40,144 bases of DNA from an uncultured Lachnospiraceae bacterium (GTDB lineage Bacteria; Bacillota; Clostridia; Lachnospirales; Lachnospiraceae), in contig CANQAR010000028.1 in assembly GCA_947588845.1 (NCBI GenBank), positions 1 to 40,144 on the forward strand, written 5' to 3'. Shown in pieces: positions 25,555 through 34,623 of this stretch (the stretch's first letter is position 1; every line of letters starts with the position of its first letter). The translations under genes were made by a program, and so were the position numbers. The notes under the pieces were generated by a model. It had not been told where the DNA came from. It saw only the letters and a program-made list of their open reading frames with translations, and did not search any database.

Positions 25555-26331
25555 ATGGGTATCATCGAGAGAATGAAACTGGACGGTAAAAAAGGCTTTG
25601 TCACCGGAGGAGCACGCGGCATTGGCAAGTGTACCGCTGCTGCTTTCGCTGAAGCCGGCGCGGATGTCGCCATCGTGGATCTGGATCTGGCAACGGCACA
25701 GAATACCGCCGAAGAAATTGCCGCGGCTACCGGCCGCAAGGTCATCGCCGTCGGCTGCGATGTCACCAGTGAAGCACAGGTACAGGCCATGGTAGACTCA
25801 GTAGTCAAGGAGCTTGGAGGCCTGAACTTCTGCCATGCCAACGCGGGCATCTGCATCAATGCTCCTGCGGACAGCATGACCTACGCACAGTGGAAAAAGA
25901 ACATCGACGTCAATCTCAACAGCATGTTCCTGACCGATACCATCGCGGGCCGGTATATGCTGGCCAACGGCGGCGGCTCAATCATCAACACAGCTTCCAT
26001 GTCCGCCCATATCGTCAATGTCCCTCAGCCCCAGTGCGCTTATAATGCTTCAAAAGCCGGCGTTATTCAGCTGACCAAATCCCTGGCTATTGAGTGGGCC
26101 AAACGAGGCGTTCGTGTCAACAGCATCAGCCCCGGGTATATCGGTACCGATCTGACACTCTCTTCTCCTGATCTGCAGCCCCTGATCGCCCGGTGGAATG
26201 CCATGGCTCCCATGGGACGGCTCGGCATGCCCGAAGAACTGGCGTCCATCTGTGTGTATCTGGCGGGAGATACTTCCAGCTTTACTACCGGTTCCGATTT
26301 TATTCTGGACGGCGCTTTTACCTGTTTTTAA
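25555..26331 (+). CDS. SDR oxidoreductase, polyol dehydrogenase type
   Basis: This protein of 258 aa is a classical short-chain dehydrogenase. The cofactor loop is TGGARGIG, Asp in VDLDL suggests NAD preference, then HANAG, the catalytic Ser in NTASMSA and Y-x3-K in YNASK, with the C-terminal GSDFILDGAFTCF. It resembles D-arabinitol, xylitol or sorbitol-type dehydrogenases; with an FGGY kinase and a sugar ABC importer in the same operon, conversion of a polyol to a ketose before phosphorylation is likely. AAAGGAGG precedes the ATG. It is the first gene after the ROK-controlled promoter. Confidence 0.88.
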   Translation: MGIIERMKLDGKKGFVTGGARGIGKCTAAAFAEAGADVAIVDLDLATAQNTAEEIAAATGRKVIAVGCDVTSEAQVQAMVDSVVKELGGLNFCHANAGICINAPADSMTYAQWKKNIDVNLNSMFLTDTIAGRYMLANGGGSIINTASMSAHIVNVPQPQCAYNASKAGVIQLTKSLAIEWAKRGVRVNSISPGYIGTDLTLSSPDLQPLIARWNAMAPMGRLGMPEELASICVYLAGDTSSFTTGSDFILDGAFTCF

Positions 26332-26389
26332 TCCATCTGTATTCTGCGCTTTCATACAGCGCAAATCTTAAACGAAAGGAGAAACCTCT

Positions 26390-27490
26390 ATGAAAAAACG
26401 TATCTTAGCGCTTCTTGGTGTCACTGTCCTGCTGCTGTCCGCCCTGACCGGCTGCGTCAATACCGGTGAGGACAAAGTATCTCCTTCCGGAACTCCTGCC
26501 GCTTCTGAATCTTCCCAAAATGCAGACGCCAGCGATACCGCCAGCACTGAAGGCATCCAGGCGGATGCCGCTTTCTACGCCGCTGCTGACCTGTCTGTCC
26601 TGGATGGAAAGAAGATCGGCGTCACCATCCAGTCCCTGCAGAACGCCTACTGGGCCGGTGTTATGACCGCTCTGGAGGAGAGTCTGACCGCCAGCGGCGC
26701 CAACGTCACCATCGTGGCCTGTGACGACAGCTCTGCCACCCAGATCGGCCAGATCGAGAACTTCGTCTCCTCCGGCTGTGATCTCATCATGGTGCATCCT
26801 TCCGATGCTGCCGCTGTGGAGGACGCCTGCGCTCAGGCCCGCAGCCAGGGCATCAAGGTCATGTGCTGGGATGATCCCATGTCCAACACCGACGGCAACT
26901 GGGTTCTGAACAACACTGACCTGGGCATTGCCATCGGCAAGGCTGCCGGGGCTTTCATCAACGAGCATTACAGTGAAGACAATCAGGCCCAGATCGCCAT
27001 GATCAACTATCCCCAGACTATGATTCTGCTGGAACGTGAAGAAGGAATCCTGCAGGGTCTGGAACAGACCTGCCCCGGCAAGTATGAGATCGTCTCCAGT
27101 CAGGCCGGCCTGGATGCCATTCAGGCTCAGACCGCCATGGAAACCATTCTCCAGCGCTACCCTGACTGCAAGATTGTTACCGGTATCGGCTCAGGCGCCA
27201 TGATCGGCTCTGACGAGGCTCTGCAGATTTCTACCGGAGGCAGCATCCCTGAGGATATGGGCGTGTTCACCGCCGACGTGACCAGGCAGCAGCTGGAACA
27301 TCTGAAGGACGACACTTATCCTGCCCGCGCCGCCATTGGCTTTGAAGGTTCTGACGAAGATACAGGCAACGCCTGTGCAGCCATGTTCGCCCTGATTCTC
27401 AGCGATTCCCTGGAAAGCCAGAATGTGTTCCGTCAGCTGACTCAGATTGATGCCGACAATGTGGATGCCATCATGGCCGGTATGAAATAA
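26390..27490 (+). CDS. ABC sugar transporter, substrate-binding lipoprotein
   Basis: This protein of 366 aa has a lipoprotein signal (hydrophobic VTVLLLSALTGC, lipidated Cys22), then an Ala/Ser-rich linker and a periplasmic-binding protein type 1 domain (Peripla_BP_4, RbsB-like). That domain begins KKIGVTIQSLQNAYWAGVMTAL and includes IQAQTAMETILQRYPDCKIV. It captures a pentose or polyol outside the membrane for the ATPase and permease that follow. AAAGGAG precedes the ATG. A strong hairpin after the stop may protect this mRNA segment and raise binding-protein levels over the rest. Confidence 0.92.
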   Translation: MKKRILALLGVTVLLLSALTGCVNTGEDKVSPSGTPAASESSQNADASDTASTEGIQADAAFYAAADLSVLDGKKIGVTIQSLQNAYWAGVMTALEESLTASGANVTIVACDDSSATQIGQIENFVSSGCDLIMVHPSDAAAVEDACAQARSQGIKVMCWDDPMSNTDGNWVLNNTDLGIAIGKAAGAFINEHYSEDNQAQIAMINYPQTMILLEREEGILQGLEQTCPGKYEIVSSQAGLDAIQAQTAMETILQRYPDCKIVTGIGSGAMIGSDEALQISTGGSIPEDMGVFTADVTRQQLEHLKDDTYPARAAIGFEGSDEDTGNACAAMFALILSDSLESQNVFRQLTQIDADNVDAIMAGMK

Positions 27491-27505
27491 CCTGACACAA
27501 ACATT

Positions 27506-27549
27506 TTTCATGTGACGTTCTGTCCCGGAAGACAGAACGCCGCATGAAA
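27506..27549 (+). promoter_or_regulatory. Intercistronic hairpin after the binding-protein gene
   Basis: TTTCATG (27506-27512) pairs with CATGAAA (27543-27549). After a 3x3 internal loop, CGTTCTGTC (27516-27524) pairs with GACAGAACG (27531-27539) around CCGGAA. No T-run follows. Such hairpins commonly stabilise the upstream mRNA or reduce read-through to downstream transporter genes. Confidence 0.75.
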
Positions 27550-27573
27550 CCCCAAACATTCAGGAGGTACCAT

Positions 27574-29088
27574 ATGAATGAAGATTATGTTCTGGAACTG
27601 GAACACATCCGAAAAGAATACCCCGGCGTTGTGGCGCTGAAGGACGTAACGCTTCAGCTCCGGCGCGGCGAGGTCCTGGGCCTCATCGGTGAGAACGGCG
27701 CCGGAAAATCTACCCTGATTAAGTGCTGTTCCGGCGCGGTCATACCCACCTCGGGCAAGATCAGGATCAATGGGAAAGAATTTGACCGCATGACACCTCA
27801 GCTGGCGGCAGAAAACGGCATTGCCATCATCTATCAGGAATTCAACAACGTGGGCGAACTGTCCGCCGCCGAAAATCTGTTTCTGGGCCGTCCCATCCGA
27901 AAAGGCATCATGATCGACCGGAAAACCATGGAAGACGAGGCAGCCAAAGCCTTTGACCAGCTGAAAATCAGAATCAATCCCCGGGAACTGGTGAAAAACC
28001 TCTCCGTCGGTTATCAGCAGATGATTGAAATCGCCAAAGCTATCCAGCAGAACGCGCAGGTACTCATCATGGATGAACCCAGCGCTCCGCTGACTACCAA
28101 TGAAGTGGATAACATGTTTGCCGTGGTGGAACTTCTGCGGCAGAAAGGCGTATCCATCATTTATATCTCCCACCGCCTGGAGGAGATTTTCCGCCTGTCT
28201 GACCGCATTGAGGTTATCCGCGACGGAGAGTACGTAGATACCCTCATCACCCCCAAAGCCACTGTGGACGAACTCATCAGGATGATGGTAGGCCGGGAGA
28301 TGACCCAGAAGTATCCCCCGCGCAGAGACTGTATCGACCACAGCAAGGTGGTTCTGGAACTTAAGGATGTCTGCGGCAACGGCGACAAAAATATAACCAT
28401 GAAAATCCACGCCGGAGAGGTTCTGGGCCTTGGCGGCCTGGTGGGCGCGGGCCGCACGGAACTGGCTGAAGTTATCTTTGGTTCCAGGCCCAAGGAATCC
28501 GGCACAATCCTGCTCAACGGCAAGGAAATCAACCCCAGATCTCCCCGCGAAGCCATCGATCTGGGCATCGCCCTGGTGCCGGAGGACCGGAAGCGTCACG
28601 GCGCGCTGCTGACCAACTCCATCAAAAACAACATCAACATGCCCATCTATGAGCGTATTTCCAAAGTCAGCATTATTGACAGCGGCACGGAGAAACGGAC
28701 GGCAGAAAAATACAGGGAAGAAATCCAGATCAAATGCCCCACCATCAACCAGCTGGTCAAAAACCTCTCCGGCGGCAACCAGCAGAAGGTCATTCTGGGC
28801 AAATGGCTGGCCGCCGATTCCCAGCTTATTATCTTTGACGAACCCACCCGAGGCATCGATGTGGGCGCAAAATACGAAATCTATAAGCTCATCAACGATC
28901 TCGTGGAGTCCGGCCGCAGCGTCCTGATGATCTCCTCGGAAATGGAGGAACTGATCGGTATGTCCGACCGCATCATTGTCCTGGCCGAGCATGAGATCAC
29001 CGGAGAACTGCAAAAAGAAGCGTTTAACGCCGACACCGTCATGGCCTACGCCTCTGCGGTGGCAGATAAAAAGGAGGTTCCCGCATGA
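27574..29088 (+). CDS. ABC sugar transporter ATPase (RbsA/XylG type)
   Basis: This protein of 504 aa has two fused ATPase domains. The first has Walker A GENGAGKSTL, signature LSVGYQQM and Walker B VLIMDEPSAPL. The second has a degenerate Walker A GLVGAGRTEL, signature LSGGNQQKV and Walker B LIIFDEPTRGID, as usual for CUT2 transporters. The start at 27574 follows CAGGAGG. It powers uptake through the permease encoded next, whose ATG overlaps its stop by 4 bases. Confidence 0.94.
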   Translation: MNEDYVLELEHIRKEYPGVVALKDVTLQLRRGEVLGLIGENGAGKSTLIKCCSGAVIPTSGKIRINGKEFDRMTPQLAAENGIAIIYQEFNNVGELSAAENLFLGRPIRKGIMIDRKTMEDEAAKAFDQLKIRINPRELVKNLSVGYQQMIEIAKAIQQNAQVLIMDEPSAPLTTNEVDNMFAVVELLRQKGVSIIYISHRLEEIFRLSDRIEVIRDGEYVDTLITPKATVDELIRMMVGREMTQKYPPRRDCIDHSKVVLELKDVCGNGDKNITMKIHAGEVLGLGGLVGAGRTELAEVIFGSRPKESGTILLNGKEINPRSPREAIDLGIALVPEDRKRHGALLTNSIKNNINMPIYERISKVSIIDSGTEKRTAEKYREEIQIKCPTINQLVKNLSGGNQQKVILGKWLAADSQLIIFDEPTRGIDVGAKYEIYKLINDLVESGRSVLMISSEMEELIGMSDRIIVLAEHEITGELQKEAFNADTVMAYASAVADKKEVPA

Positions 29089-30038
29089 AAACACTCAATG
29101 TAAAAAATATTGTAAAATCCAATGCAATCTGGTTTGTATTCCTGGCAGAAGTCATTATCTTTGCCATTGCCAGCGGAGGTACCTTTATCTCTGCCAACAA
29201 TATCATCAATATTGCCCGCCAGGTCTCCTATTACGGCATCGCCTCCATTGGCATGACCTTTGTGATCCTGATTGCCGGTATTGATCTGTCCATCGGCTCT
29301 ATCATCACCATCGTCAATGTGGTCTGCGCCTATCTGATGGTCAACGCAGGCCTGAACATGTGGCTTGCAGTGGCTGTCTCCCTGATTCTGGCCATGGCCA
29401 TCGGCATCCTCAACGGAGCCATGATCGCCTCCGTCGGTATACCGGCCCTGATCGCCACCTTCGCCTCCCAGACCATTTTTGAAGGCGTGGCGTACCTGAT
29501 CTCCGGCGGCCGTCCCATCGCCGGATACGATTCCAGCTTCGGCATCTTCGGCCGCTGGTCCCTGGGTCCGATACCCATCTGCGCCATTATCATGATCGCC
29601 TGTTTTGCCATCGGCAGTTTTATTCTCAACAAATCCTTCTTTGGACGCTACTTCTATGCGATCGGCGGCAATGAAGAAGCCGCGGAGCTCTCCGGTATCC
29701 GCGTCAACCGTATCAAGTACCTGATCTACGCTCTGTCCGGTTTCTTTGCCGGTCTGGCCGGCATCGTCCTCCTGTCCCGCTCCGGTTCTGCTCAGAGTAC
29801 CGTCGGCAAAGGTCTGGAATTCGATGTTATCACCTGTGTGGTACTTGGCGGCGTTTCCGTCAACGGCGGCGTCGGCCGTATGTCCGGTGTCGTAGCCGGT
29901 GTATTGATTATCGGCTCCCTGACTAACGGCATGATTCTGATGGATATCAGCGATTACACTCAGATGGTGGTCAAGGGACTGGTTCTGGCCGTAGCTGTCG
30001 GCATTGACTGTATGTCCAAGAAACGTCAGATAAACTAA
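29085..30038 (+). CDS. ABC sugar transporter permease (RbsC type)
   Basis: This protein of 317 aa is very hydrophobic, with roughly eight to ten membrane helices and the family motif GIDLSIGSIITIVNVV and later RYFYAIGGNEEAAELSGI, the coupling region of BPD_transp_2 permeases. It forms the channel for the CUT2 importer with the two preceding proteins. Codon usage in this operon is rich in GCC, CTG and ATC, unlike the GCG/GGC-rich beta-glucoside operon, hinting at a different origin. Confidence 0.94.
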   Translation: MKTLNVKNIVKSNAIWFVFLAEVIIFAIASGGTFISANNIINIARQVSYYGIASIGMTFVILIAGIDLSIGSIITIVNVVCAYLMVNAGLNMWLAVAVSLILAMAIGILNGAMIASVGIPALIATFASQTIFEGVAYLISGGRPIAGYDSSFGIFGRWSLGPIPICAIIMIACFAIGSFILNKSFFGRYFYAIGGNEEAAELSGIRVNRIKYLIYALSGFFAGLAGIVLLSRSGSAQSTVGKGLEFDVITCVVLGGVSVNGGVGRMSGVVAGVLIIGSLTNGMILMDISDYTQMVVKGLVLAVAVGIDCMSKKRQIN

Positions 30039-30105
30039 GGCCAATACGTCCTTTTCCAAACTTTCATGCCGGGCATACCCAGCAACACCATGAATATAAG
30101 TCCAC

Positions 30106-30239
30106 GGATTGCTTCGTGCTTTCGCACTCCCGCAATCCTACAGGTATTCGCAATTCGCATCGTTCACTTTGTTCACGCTGCTGTATTGCTCATACCTGTT
30201 GTCGTCTCCTGTGCATAGTCGGTCTGGCAAGTAAACTTG
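30106..30239. repeat. Modular structured element inside the sugar operon (copy D)
   Basis: GGATTGC (30106-30112) pairs with GCAATCC (30132-30138) around GTGC-TTTC-GCAC. CAGGTAT (30141-30147) pairs with ATACCTG (30192-30198), then a TCG/CTC loop, CAAT/ATTG and inside CGT-TCA-C-TTT-G-TTC-ACG (30161-30177). GGCAAGT-AA-ACTTGCC follows (30224-30239). On the minus strand these are the same modules as in copy C. It occupies the 253-base space between permease and kinase genes, in an otherwise tight operon; no ORF is supported there. Confidence 0.72.
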
Positions 30240-30291
30240 CCTCCCGTCTCTGCACGGAGACTGGACTCATACAGTAAATGGAGGTGATCTT

Positions 30292-31887
30292 ATGAACGCA
30301 AAAGAACGGATCAAACAGGGCGAAACCGCCCTCGGCATTGAATTTGGCTCTACCCGGATCAAGAGCGTCCTTATCGACTATGACGGCAATGTGCTGGCCA
30401 CCGGCAGCCATGAGTGGGAAAATTCCCTGGTGGACGGCATCTGGACTTATGATCTGCGGGATGTTGACGCCGGCCTGCGGAGCTGCTATTCTTCCCTGCG
30501 AAAAAATATAAAAAAGAAATACGGTATTACACCCGCCACTTTTGGCGCCATCGGCATCAGCGCCATGATGCACGGCTACATCGCGCTGGACGCTGCCGAC
30601 AATCAGATCGCCCGGTTCCAGACCTGGCGCAACACCAATACCGCTGCCGCCGCCGATGAGCTCACGGAACTGTTCCACTTCAACATTCCCCTGCGCTGGT
30701 CCGTGGCCCATCTGTATCAGCGGATGCTGGACGAGGAACCCCATGTGCCCCACGTGGCCTCCGTCTTTACTCTGGCCGCCTATATGCACTACAAACTGAC
30801 AGGCCAGAAAGTCATCGGCATTGGGGACGCGGCAGGAATGTTCCCCATTGACTCCGACGCGCTGGACTATGATGAGCGCATGGTGCAGAAATTTGACGCC
30901 CTGGCAGCGTCGCGCGGCTATTCCCTGAAATTGCGGGATATCTTCCCCAGGGTTCTGGTCGCCGGCGACAACGCAGGCTGTCTGACGACAGAAGGAGCGG
31001 CGCTGCTGGATGAAAGCGGCAGCCTTCAGCCCGGCATTCCCATGTGTCCTCCCGAGGGCGACGCCGGCACTGGCATGACCGCTACCAACTCTGTCGCCCC
31101 GCGAACCGGAAACCTGTCCGCCGGCACCAGCACCTTTGCCATGGTGGTACTTGAAAAACAGCTTTCCAGGCTCTATCGGGAGATCGATATGGTGACCACA
31201 CCTTCCGGTTTCCCATGCGCCATGTCCCATGCCAACAACGGCACTTCCGATCTGAACGCCTGGGTGGGCCTGTTTCAGGATTTCTGCCAGCTGATGGGCA
31301 TGGAAACAGACATGGAGACCCTGTTTGGAAAACTCTATACCCATTCACTGAACGGCGACGCGGACTGCGGAGGTCTTCTGGCCTATGGTTACTATTCCGG
31401 CGAGAACATTACTTTTCTTAACGAAGGACGTCCTCTGTTTGTCCGCACCCCCGACAGCCGCTTTAATCTGGCCAATTTCATGCGCGTGAACCTGTATACT
31501 TCTCTCGGCGCAGTGAAACTGGGCATGGATATTCTCCTCAAGGATGAGCATGTCCCTCTGGACCGGATCATGGGCCATGGCGGTCTGTTCAAAACGCCCG
31601 GTGTCATGCAACGGTATCTGGCCGCGGCAGTCAATACTCCCGTTACTGTCATGGCCACCGCCTCCGAAGGCGGAGCCTGGGGAATCGCTCTGCTGGCAGC
31701 CTATCTGGCAAACGGCAGACTGGACGGCAGTCTGGAAGAATATCTGGACAAACGTATTTTCGCAGAGCTTACCGGTAAGGCAGTTTTTCCCGATCCTGCA
31801 GACGTGGCAGGCTTTGAGACCTTTACAACCCGCTATGTGAAAGGACTGGAAACGGAAAAAGCAGCCATTGCCGCTGTCAGCTGGTGA
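30292..31887 (+). CDS. FGGY-family carbohydrate kinase
   Basis: This protein of 531 aa starts with the ASKHA phosphate loop (ALGIEFGSTRIKSVLIDYDG), followed by GAIGISAMMHGY, the central GDAGTGMTATNSV and PRTGNLSAGTSTFAMV segments and the C-terminal IMGHGGLFKTPGV adenosine loop. FGGY kinases phosphorylate ketoses or polyols; by context this one probably acts on the ketose made by the SDR enzyme (xylulose or ribulose type), but the exact sugar cannot be read. GGAGGTGATC, an almost full match to the 16S tail, precedes the ATG, so it can be translated well despite the structured element before it. It is the last gene of the operon. Confidence 0.9.
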   Translation: MNAKERIKQGETALGIEFGSTRIKSVLIDYDGNVLATGSHEWENSLVDGIWTYDLRDVDAGLRSCYSSLRKNIKKKYGITPATFGAIGISAMMHGYIALDAADNQIARFQTWRNTNTAAAADELTELFHFNIPLRWSVAHLYQRMLDEEPHVPHVASVFTLAAYMHYKLTGQKVIGIGDAAGMFPIDSDALDYDERMVQKFDALAASRGYSLKLRDIFPRVLVAGDNAGCLTTEGAALLDESGSLQPGIPMCPPEGDAGTGMTATNSVAPRTGNLSAGTSTFAMVVLEKQLSRLYREIDMVTTPSGFPCAMSHANNGTSDLNAWVGLFQDFCQLMGMETDMETLFGKLYTHSLNGDADCGGLLAYGYYSGENITFLNEGRPLFVRTPDSRFNLANFMRVNLYTSLGAVKLGMDILLKDEHVPLDRIMGHGGLFKTPGVMQRYLAAAVNTPVTVMATASEGGAWGIALLAAYLANGRLDGSLEEYLDKRIFAELTGKAVFPDPADVAGFETFTTRYVKGLETEKAAIAAVSW

Positions 31888-31939
31888 TAAATGTGTATAA
31901 ATTGTGTAAAATTGGCGAAACCTGGCAGGATTTTTATCA

Positions 31940-31970
31940 ATCGAGCAGGGCGGATTTTCTCCGCCCTCTC
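31940..31970 (+). repeat. ATCGAG hairpin 3' element (copy 3, single hairpin)
   Basis: After ATCGAG (31940-31945), GGGCGG (31948-31953) pairs with CCGCCC (31961-31966) within GAG/CTC. It corresponds to the first hairpin of copies 1 and 2 with different stem bases; the second hairpin is missing. It lies 52 bases after the kinase stop and may serve as its terminator. The rest of 31971-32169 holds no recognisable gene. Confidence 0.6.
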
Positions 31971-32169
31971 AAATCTCCGCACATATCATTCAGCATATCT
32001 TTACCTTTCTCCTGATTTGCACACATGGATTATGGCTGCTTTCAGAATCTTTTCGATTTCGCTGTTCCTCTTTCCGCCCACATCTCACGATACTGCCATT
32101 GAGAATCATTTTCAGATTCATCGATAATCACATCCTGAGCGGACTTTCACCATAGAACGCAGACGTGCC

Positions 32170-33309
32170 TTAAAGATACCGTCTCATCCAGATCATATCC
32201 CAGGCGTCCTCCCCCACATCCCGGCTCCACTTTTTCCCGGCCATGGAAGCGGTGTACCTGGAAAAGGCATTGTAATAATTCCGGCAGATTTCCCACCGCT
32301 CTTTCTGGGAATCGGTGAGACTGCTCCTGGAGATCCCATAATTTTCCTGAAGGTAACGGCCCAGATATTCCGTAAATTTCTGCTGCCCGTAAATATTCAG
32401 GTGATCCAGATCGTAGAAATCCGTTGTCATGTCAAGGCCGGATTCCTCATAATTCAGCTCAAAACTGATATAATCGTATCCGTATTCCCGGATCAGTTCC
32501 GCCGCGGCATTGCTCCTGTAAAACAGCGGAAGCCGCCTCTTGATAATGATATGGGGAAACCGCACAAACACAACGTTCTCCAATCCTTCATCCCGGCAGT
32601 ACTCCAGCAGTTCGCGCAGATATTTCTCTCCGATCCCGTTCAGCGCTTCTTTTTCGGTGCAGTTTTTCAGGCTGTCATTGTAAATGGTTTTGGAGGTCGA
32701 ATAGACCTCTGCTCTGGTCTTGGTTCCTTTCAGACAGCTGTAGCCCCTGCACTTATCCTGCGCCGCAGCCAGCATCCACAGCACGCCCGCATGGGGATCC
32801 TTCCAGACGGAATGGTATTTCAGAATCGGCACGCGGTATTCCAGCATCCGGTCCCCCGCGTACTCCGTGACCAAATCCTCCCAGTCAGAATCATGCGGTA
32901 TGTTGTCAACATATTTCCGGAAACGGCCTTCCTCCGCATAATCCTCATCGTCAGCGTACAGCATCCCGTTTATCTCAATCACGACCAGCTTTGGATGCTG
33001 CTGTTTTATGGCAGTTTTCAGCTGCGTTTTGTAGCTGGGGGCTATGTTTCCCGTCGTGGCGACCGGGTAGCTTGTGTACCCGAACTTTTCATACGCATAG
33101 CAGGAAGAAAAATCGGAATAAACCTCGCTCGCCCCGATCAGAATTACATCGATGGAATCCTTATCCTCCAGGTAGAAACCTGTCAGCCGCTCCGTATTGT
33201 TGTCCGAATAACACAGCAGATACTTCTGAAGAAACCACAGACTTGCCGCAAGAGCCGCCGCGAGCGACAGAAGCTTGAGCGCCCGTATCCAGTGATATTT
33301 TCTTATCAT
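32170..33309 (-). CDS. Membrane-anchored SGNH-fold protein
   Basis: This protein of 379 aa has one N-terminal membrane helix (about 10-30, ALKLLSLAAALAASLWFLQ) and an extracytoplasmic SGNH-like domain. The block I Ser is in VILIGASEVYSDFSS, and the C-terminal Asp/His pair is in DLDHLNIYGQQ. Such proteins usually work with MBOAT O-acyltransferases in wall or polysaccharide acylation, as DltD does; no MBOAT gene is nearby here, so it is orphaned or acts elsewhere. A degraded copy lies at 23799-24053 in the same orientation, on the far side of the sugar operon. Confidence 0.8.
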   Translation of the reverse strand: MIRKYHWIRALKLLSLAAALAASLWFLQKYLLCYSDNNTERLTGFYLEDKDSIDVILIGASEVYSDFSSCYAYEKFGYTSYPVATTGNIAPSYKTQLKTAIKQQHPKLVVIEINGMLYADDEDYAEEGRFRKYVDNIPHDSDWEDLVTEYAGDRMLEYRVPILKYHSVWKDPHAGVLWMLAAAQDKCRGYSCLKGTKTRAEVYSTSKTIYNDSLKNCTEKEALNGIGEKYLRELLEYCRDEGLENVVFVRFPHIIIKRRLPLFYRSNAAAELIREYGYDYISFELNYEESGLDMTTDFYDLDHLNIYGQQKFTEYLGRYLQENYGISRSSLTDSQKERWEICRNYYNAFSRYTASMAGKKWSRDVGEDAWDMIWMRRYL

Positions 33310-33421
33310 GCGGGATCTCCTTTATCTTTTGAAATTTTCATTACGATTCTGGGAACCAGAAGCGCTTGTTCAGAACCAATCAAAACGAAGTGCAGAGCGC
33401 GCGTGAACTGCAGCCACACAA

Positions 33422-34609
33422 TCAATAATAGCAGTCGTGCGCTTTCTGCCATTCACAGATTATGTCAATGTTAGCGAGCTCCGTGCTGTTGATATACGTA
33501 TAGAGCATCTCGCTTGCCGAGGCGGACGGGCAGTACGGTTTGGCCGCTTCGTACCATGCGAGTCCTTCAAACCTGTCATAAGCTTCTTTCGCGGAGCCGC
33601 CCTGTTCCGGATCAAAGGCATAGCCGTACCGGACCAGAATCTCATTGATCGCGAGCTGAGAATTATAATGTTCCTCCTCCACACTCGCGCCTTCAAGCTT
33701 TGTCAGATCGGCGTCTGTCAGCATTTGTGTACTGCTGTACGGGAAGATGAAATCGGAAGCATCTGCCAAAATCCCGTTGATAATGGGAATCGTCTCATTG
33801 TCTCCGGCCGTAGAAACTGTGTCTGCACCAAGTATGGAGTCCAACCCGGTATCGGCTGTTCCGGACTGCGTACCCTCCAATACGGCCGCAAAGATTTCCG
33901 GCGTCACAAGGGCGGACTGCGGGCCGGCCACATATGGCGCAATCCCGTACGCGCCAATAACCACGTGCATACCGTCCTCTTCCATCCAGTATTCCATCAT
34001 GTCAAAGGAATCACGGATTGTATTTTCAGTGACCACTTCGCCGTCATATCCGATCAGCTGACCGATCACGTCCTTGCGGTAAGCTTCCACGACCGCATCC
34101 TGCGCGGTTGTCTCATCACATCCCAGAAGCTCCCCCATCGTCATCTCCTCGCCGGTCGAGAGATCAAAAGACTGACCTGTAACGAATGAATTGGGATGCG
34201 GGCCGCCCATATAGGAATAGTATAAAATGGAGACGGAGTAAGTGTTTCCGTCGATAAAAAGGCTCTCGCACGTCCCCTCATATGCCAGGGAATTTAACAT
34301 GTCCGGATTTGTGGCCGCGTAGTTTTCCACGGTCCATTCCATATCTTCGCTCTGTTCTTTGGCAGTCTGCACGGCCGCATCGTAAAAAGTCTGATTAATC
34401 GCGTCGACAATCTCCGGATCGTATCCGTCGATCCCGGTCAGCACCGGATACTGTATGGAAATATAATCTCCCTGCGTGACCGTCTCGACACTCGTCTGAT
34501 ATGTACCGGGCATCTGTCCGGCGGCAGGGCTCTCCTCCTGTGCGCCGGCCGCACAGCCGGCCGCGAGCCAGACGGCTGAAAAAAGCAGAACAGTCTTTTT
34601 TATAAACAT
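33422..34609 (-). CDS. Lipoprotein with DUF4163/DUF3298 and YARHG-like domains
   Basis: This protein of 395 aa has a lipoprotein signal (VLLFSAVWLAAGC, Cys19). Residues 40-235 match the DUF4163/RsiV-like pattern (ISIQYPVLTGID, YYSYMGGPHPNSFVTGQSFDLSTGEEMTMGELLG and the C-terminal VIGAYGIAPYVAGPQSALV). The last 110 residues look like a YARHG domain (FPYSSTQMLTDADL, then NEILVRYGYAF). It is probably an outer-face membrane protein; the DUF3298 fold is shared with lysozyme-sensing RsiV, but no sigma factor is adjacent. It follows the ATPase gene at 34624 by 14 bases and may be co-transcribed. Confidence 0.8.
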   Translation of the reverse strand: MFIKKTVLLFSAVWLAAGCAAGAQEESPAAGQMPGTYQTSVETVTQGDYISIQYPVLTGIDGYDPEIVDAINQTFYDAAVQTAKEQSEDMEWTVENYAATNPDMLNSLAYEGTCESLFIDGNTYSVSILYYSYMGGPHPNSFVTGQSFDLSTGEEMTMGELLGCDETTAQDAVVEAYRKDVIGQLIGYDGEVVTENTIRDSFDMMEYWMEEDGMHVVIGAYGIAPYVAGPQSALVTPEIFAAVLEGTQSGTADTGLDSILGADTVSTAGDNETIPIINGILADASDFIFPYSSTQMLTDADLTKLEGASVEEEHYNSQLAINEILVRYGYAFDPEQGGSAKEAYDRFEGLAWYEAAKPYCPSASASEMLYTYINSTELANIDIICEWQKAHDCYY

Positions 34610-34623
34610 AATAATCCCTCCGT

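Noticed and set aside
27508-29094. Long open frame antisense to the ABC ATPase gene
   Set aside because: It has no ribosome-binding site, promoter or recognisable domain, and mirrors the codon bias of a clear ABC ATPase gene on the other strand.
30063-30076. Shared CATGCCGGGCAT word here and at about 36342-36354
   Set aside because: A 12-base match of a self-complementary word is too short to claim a repeat family member without a genome search.
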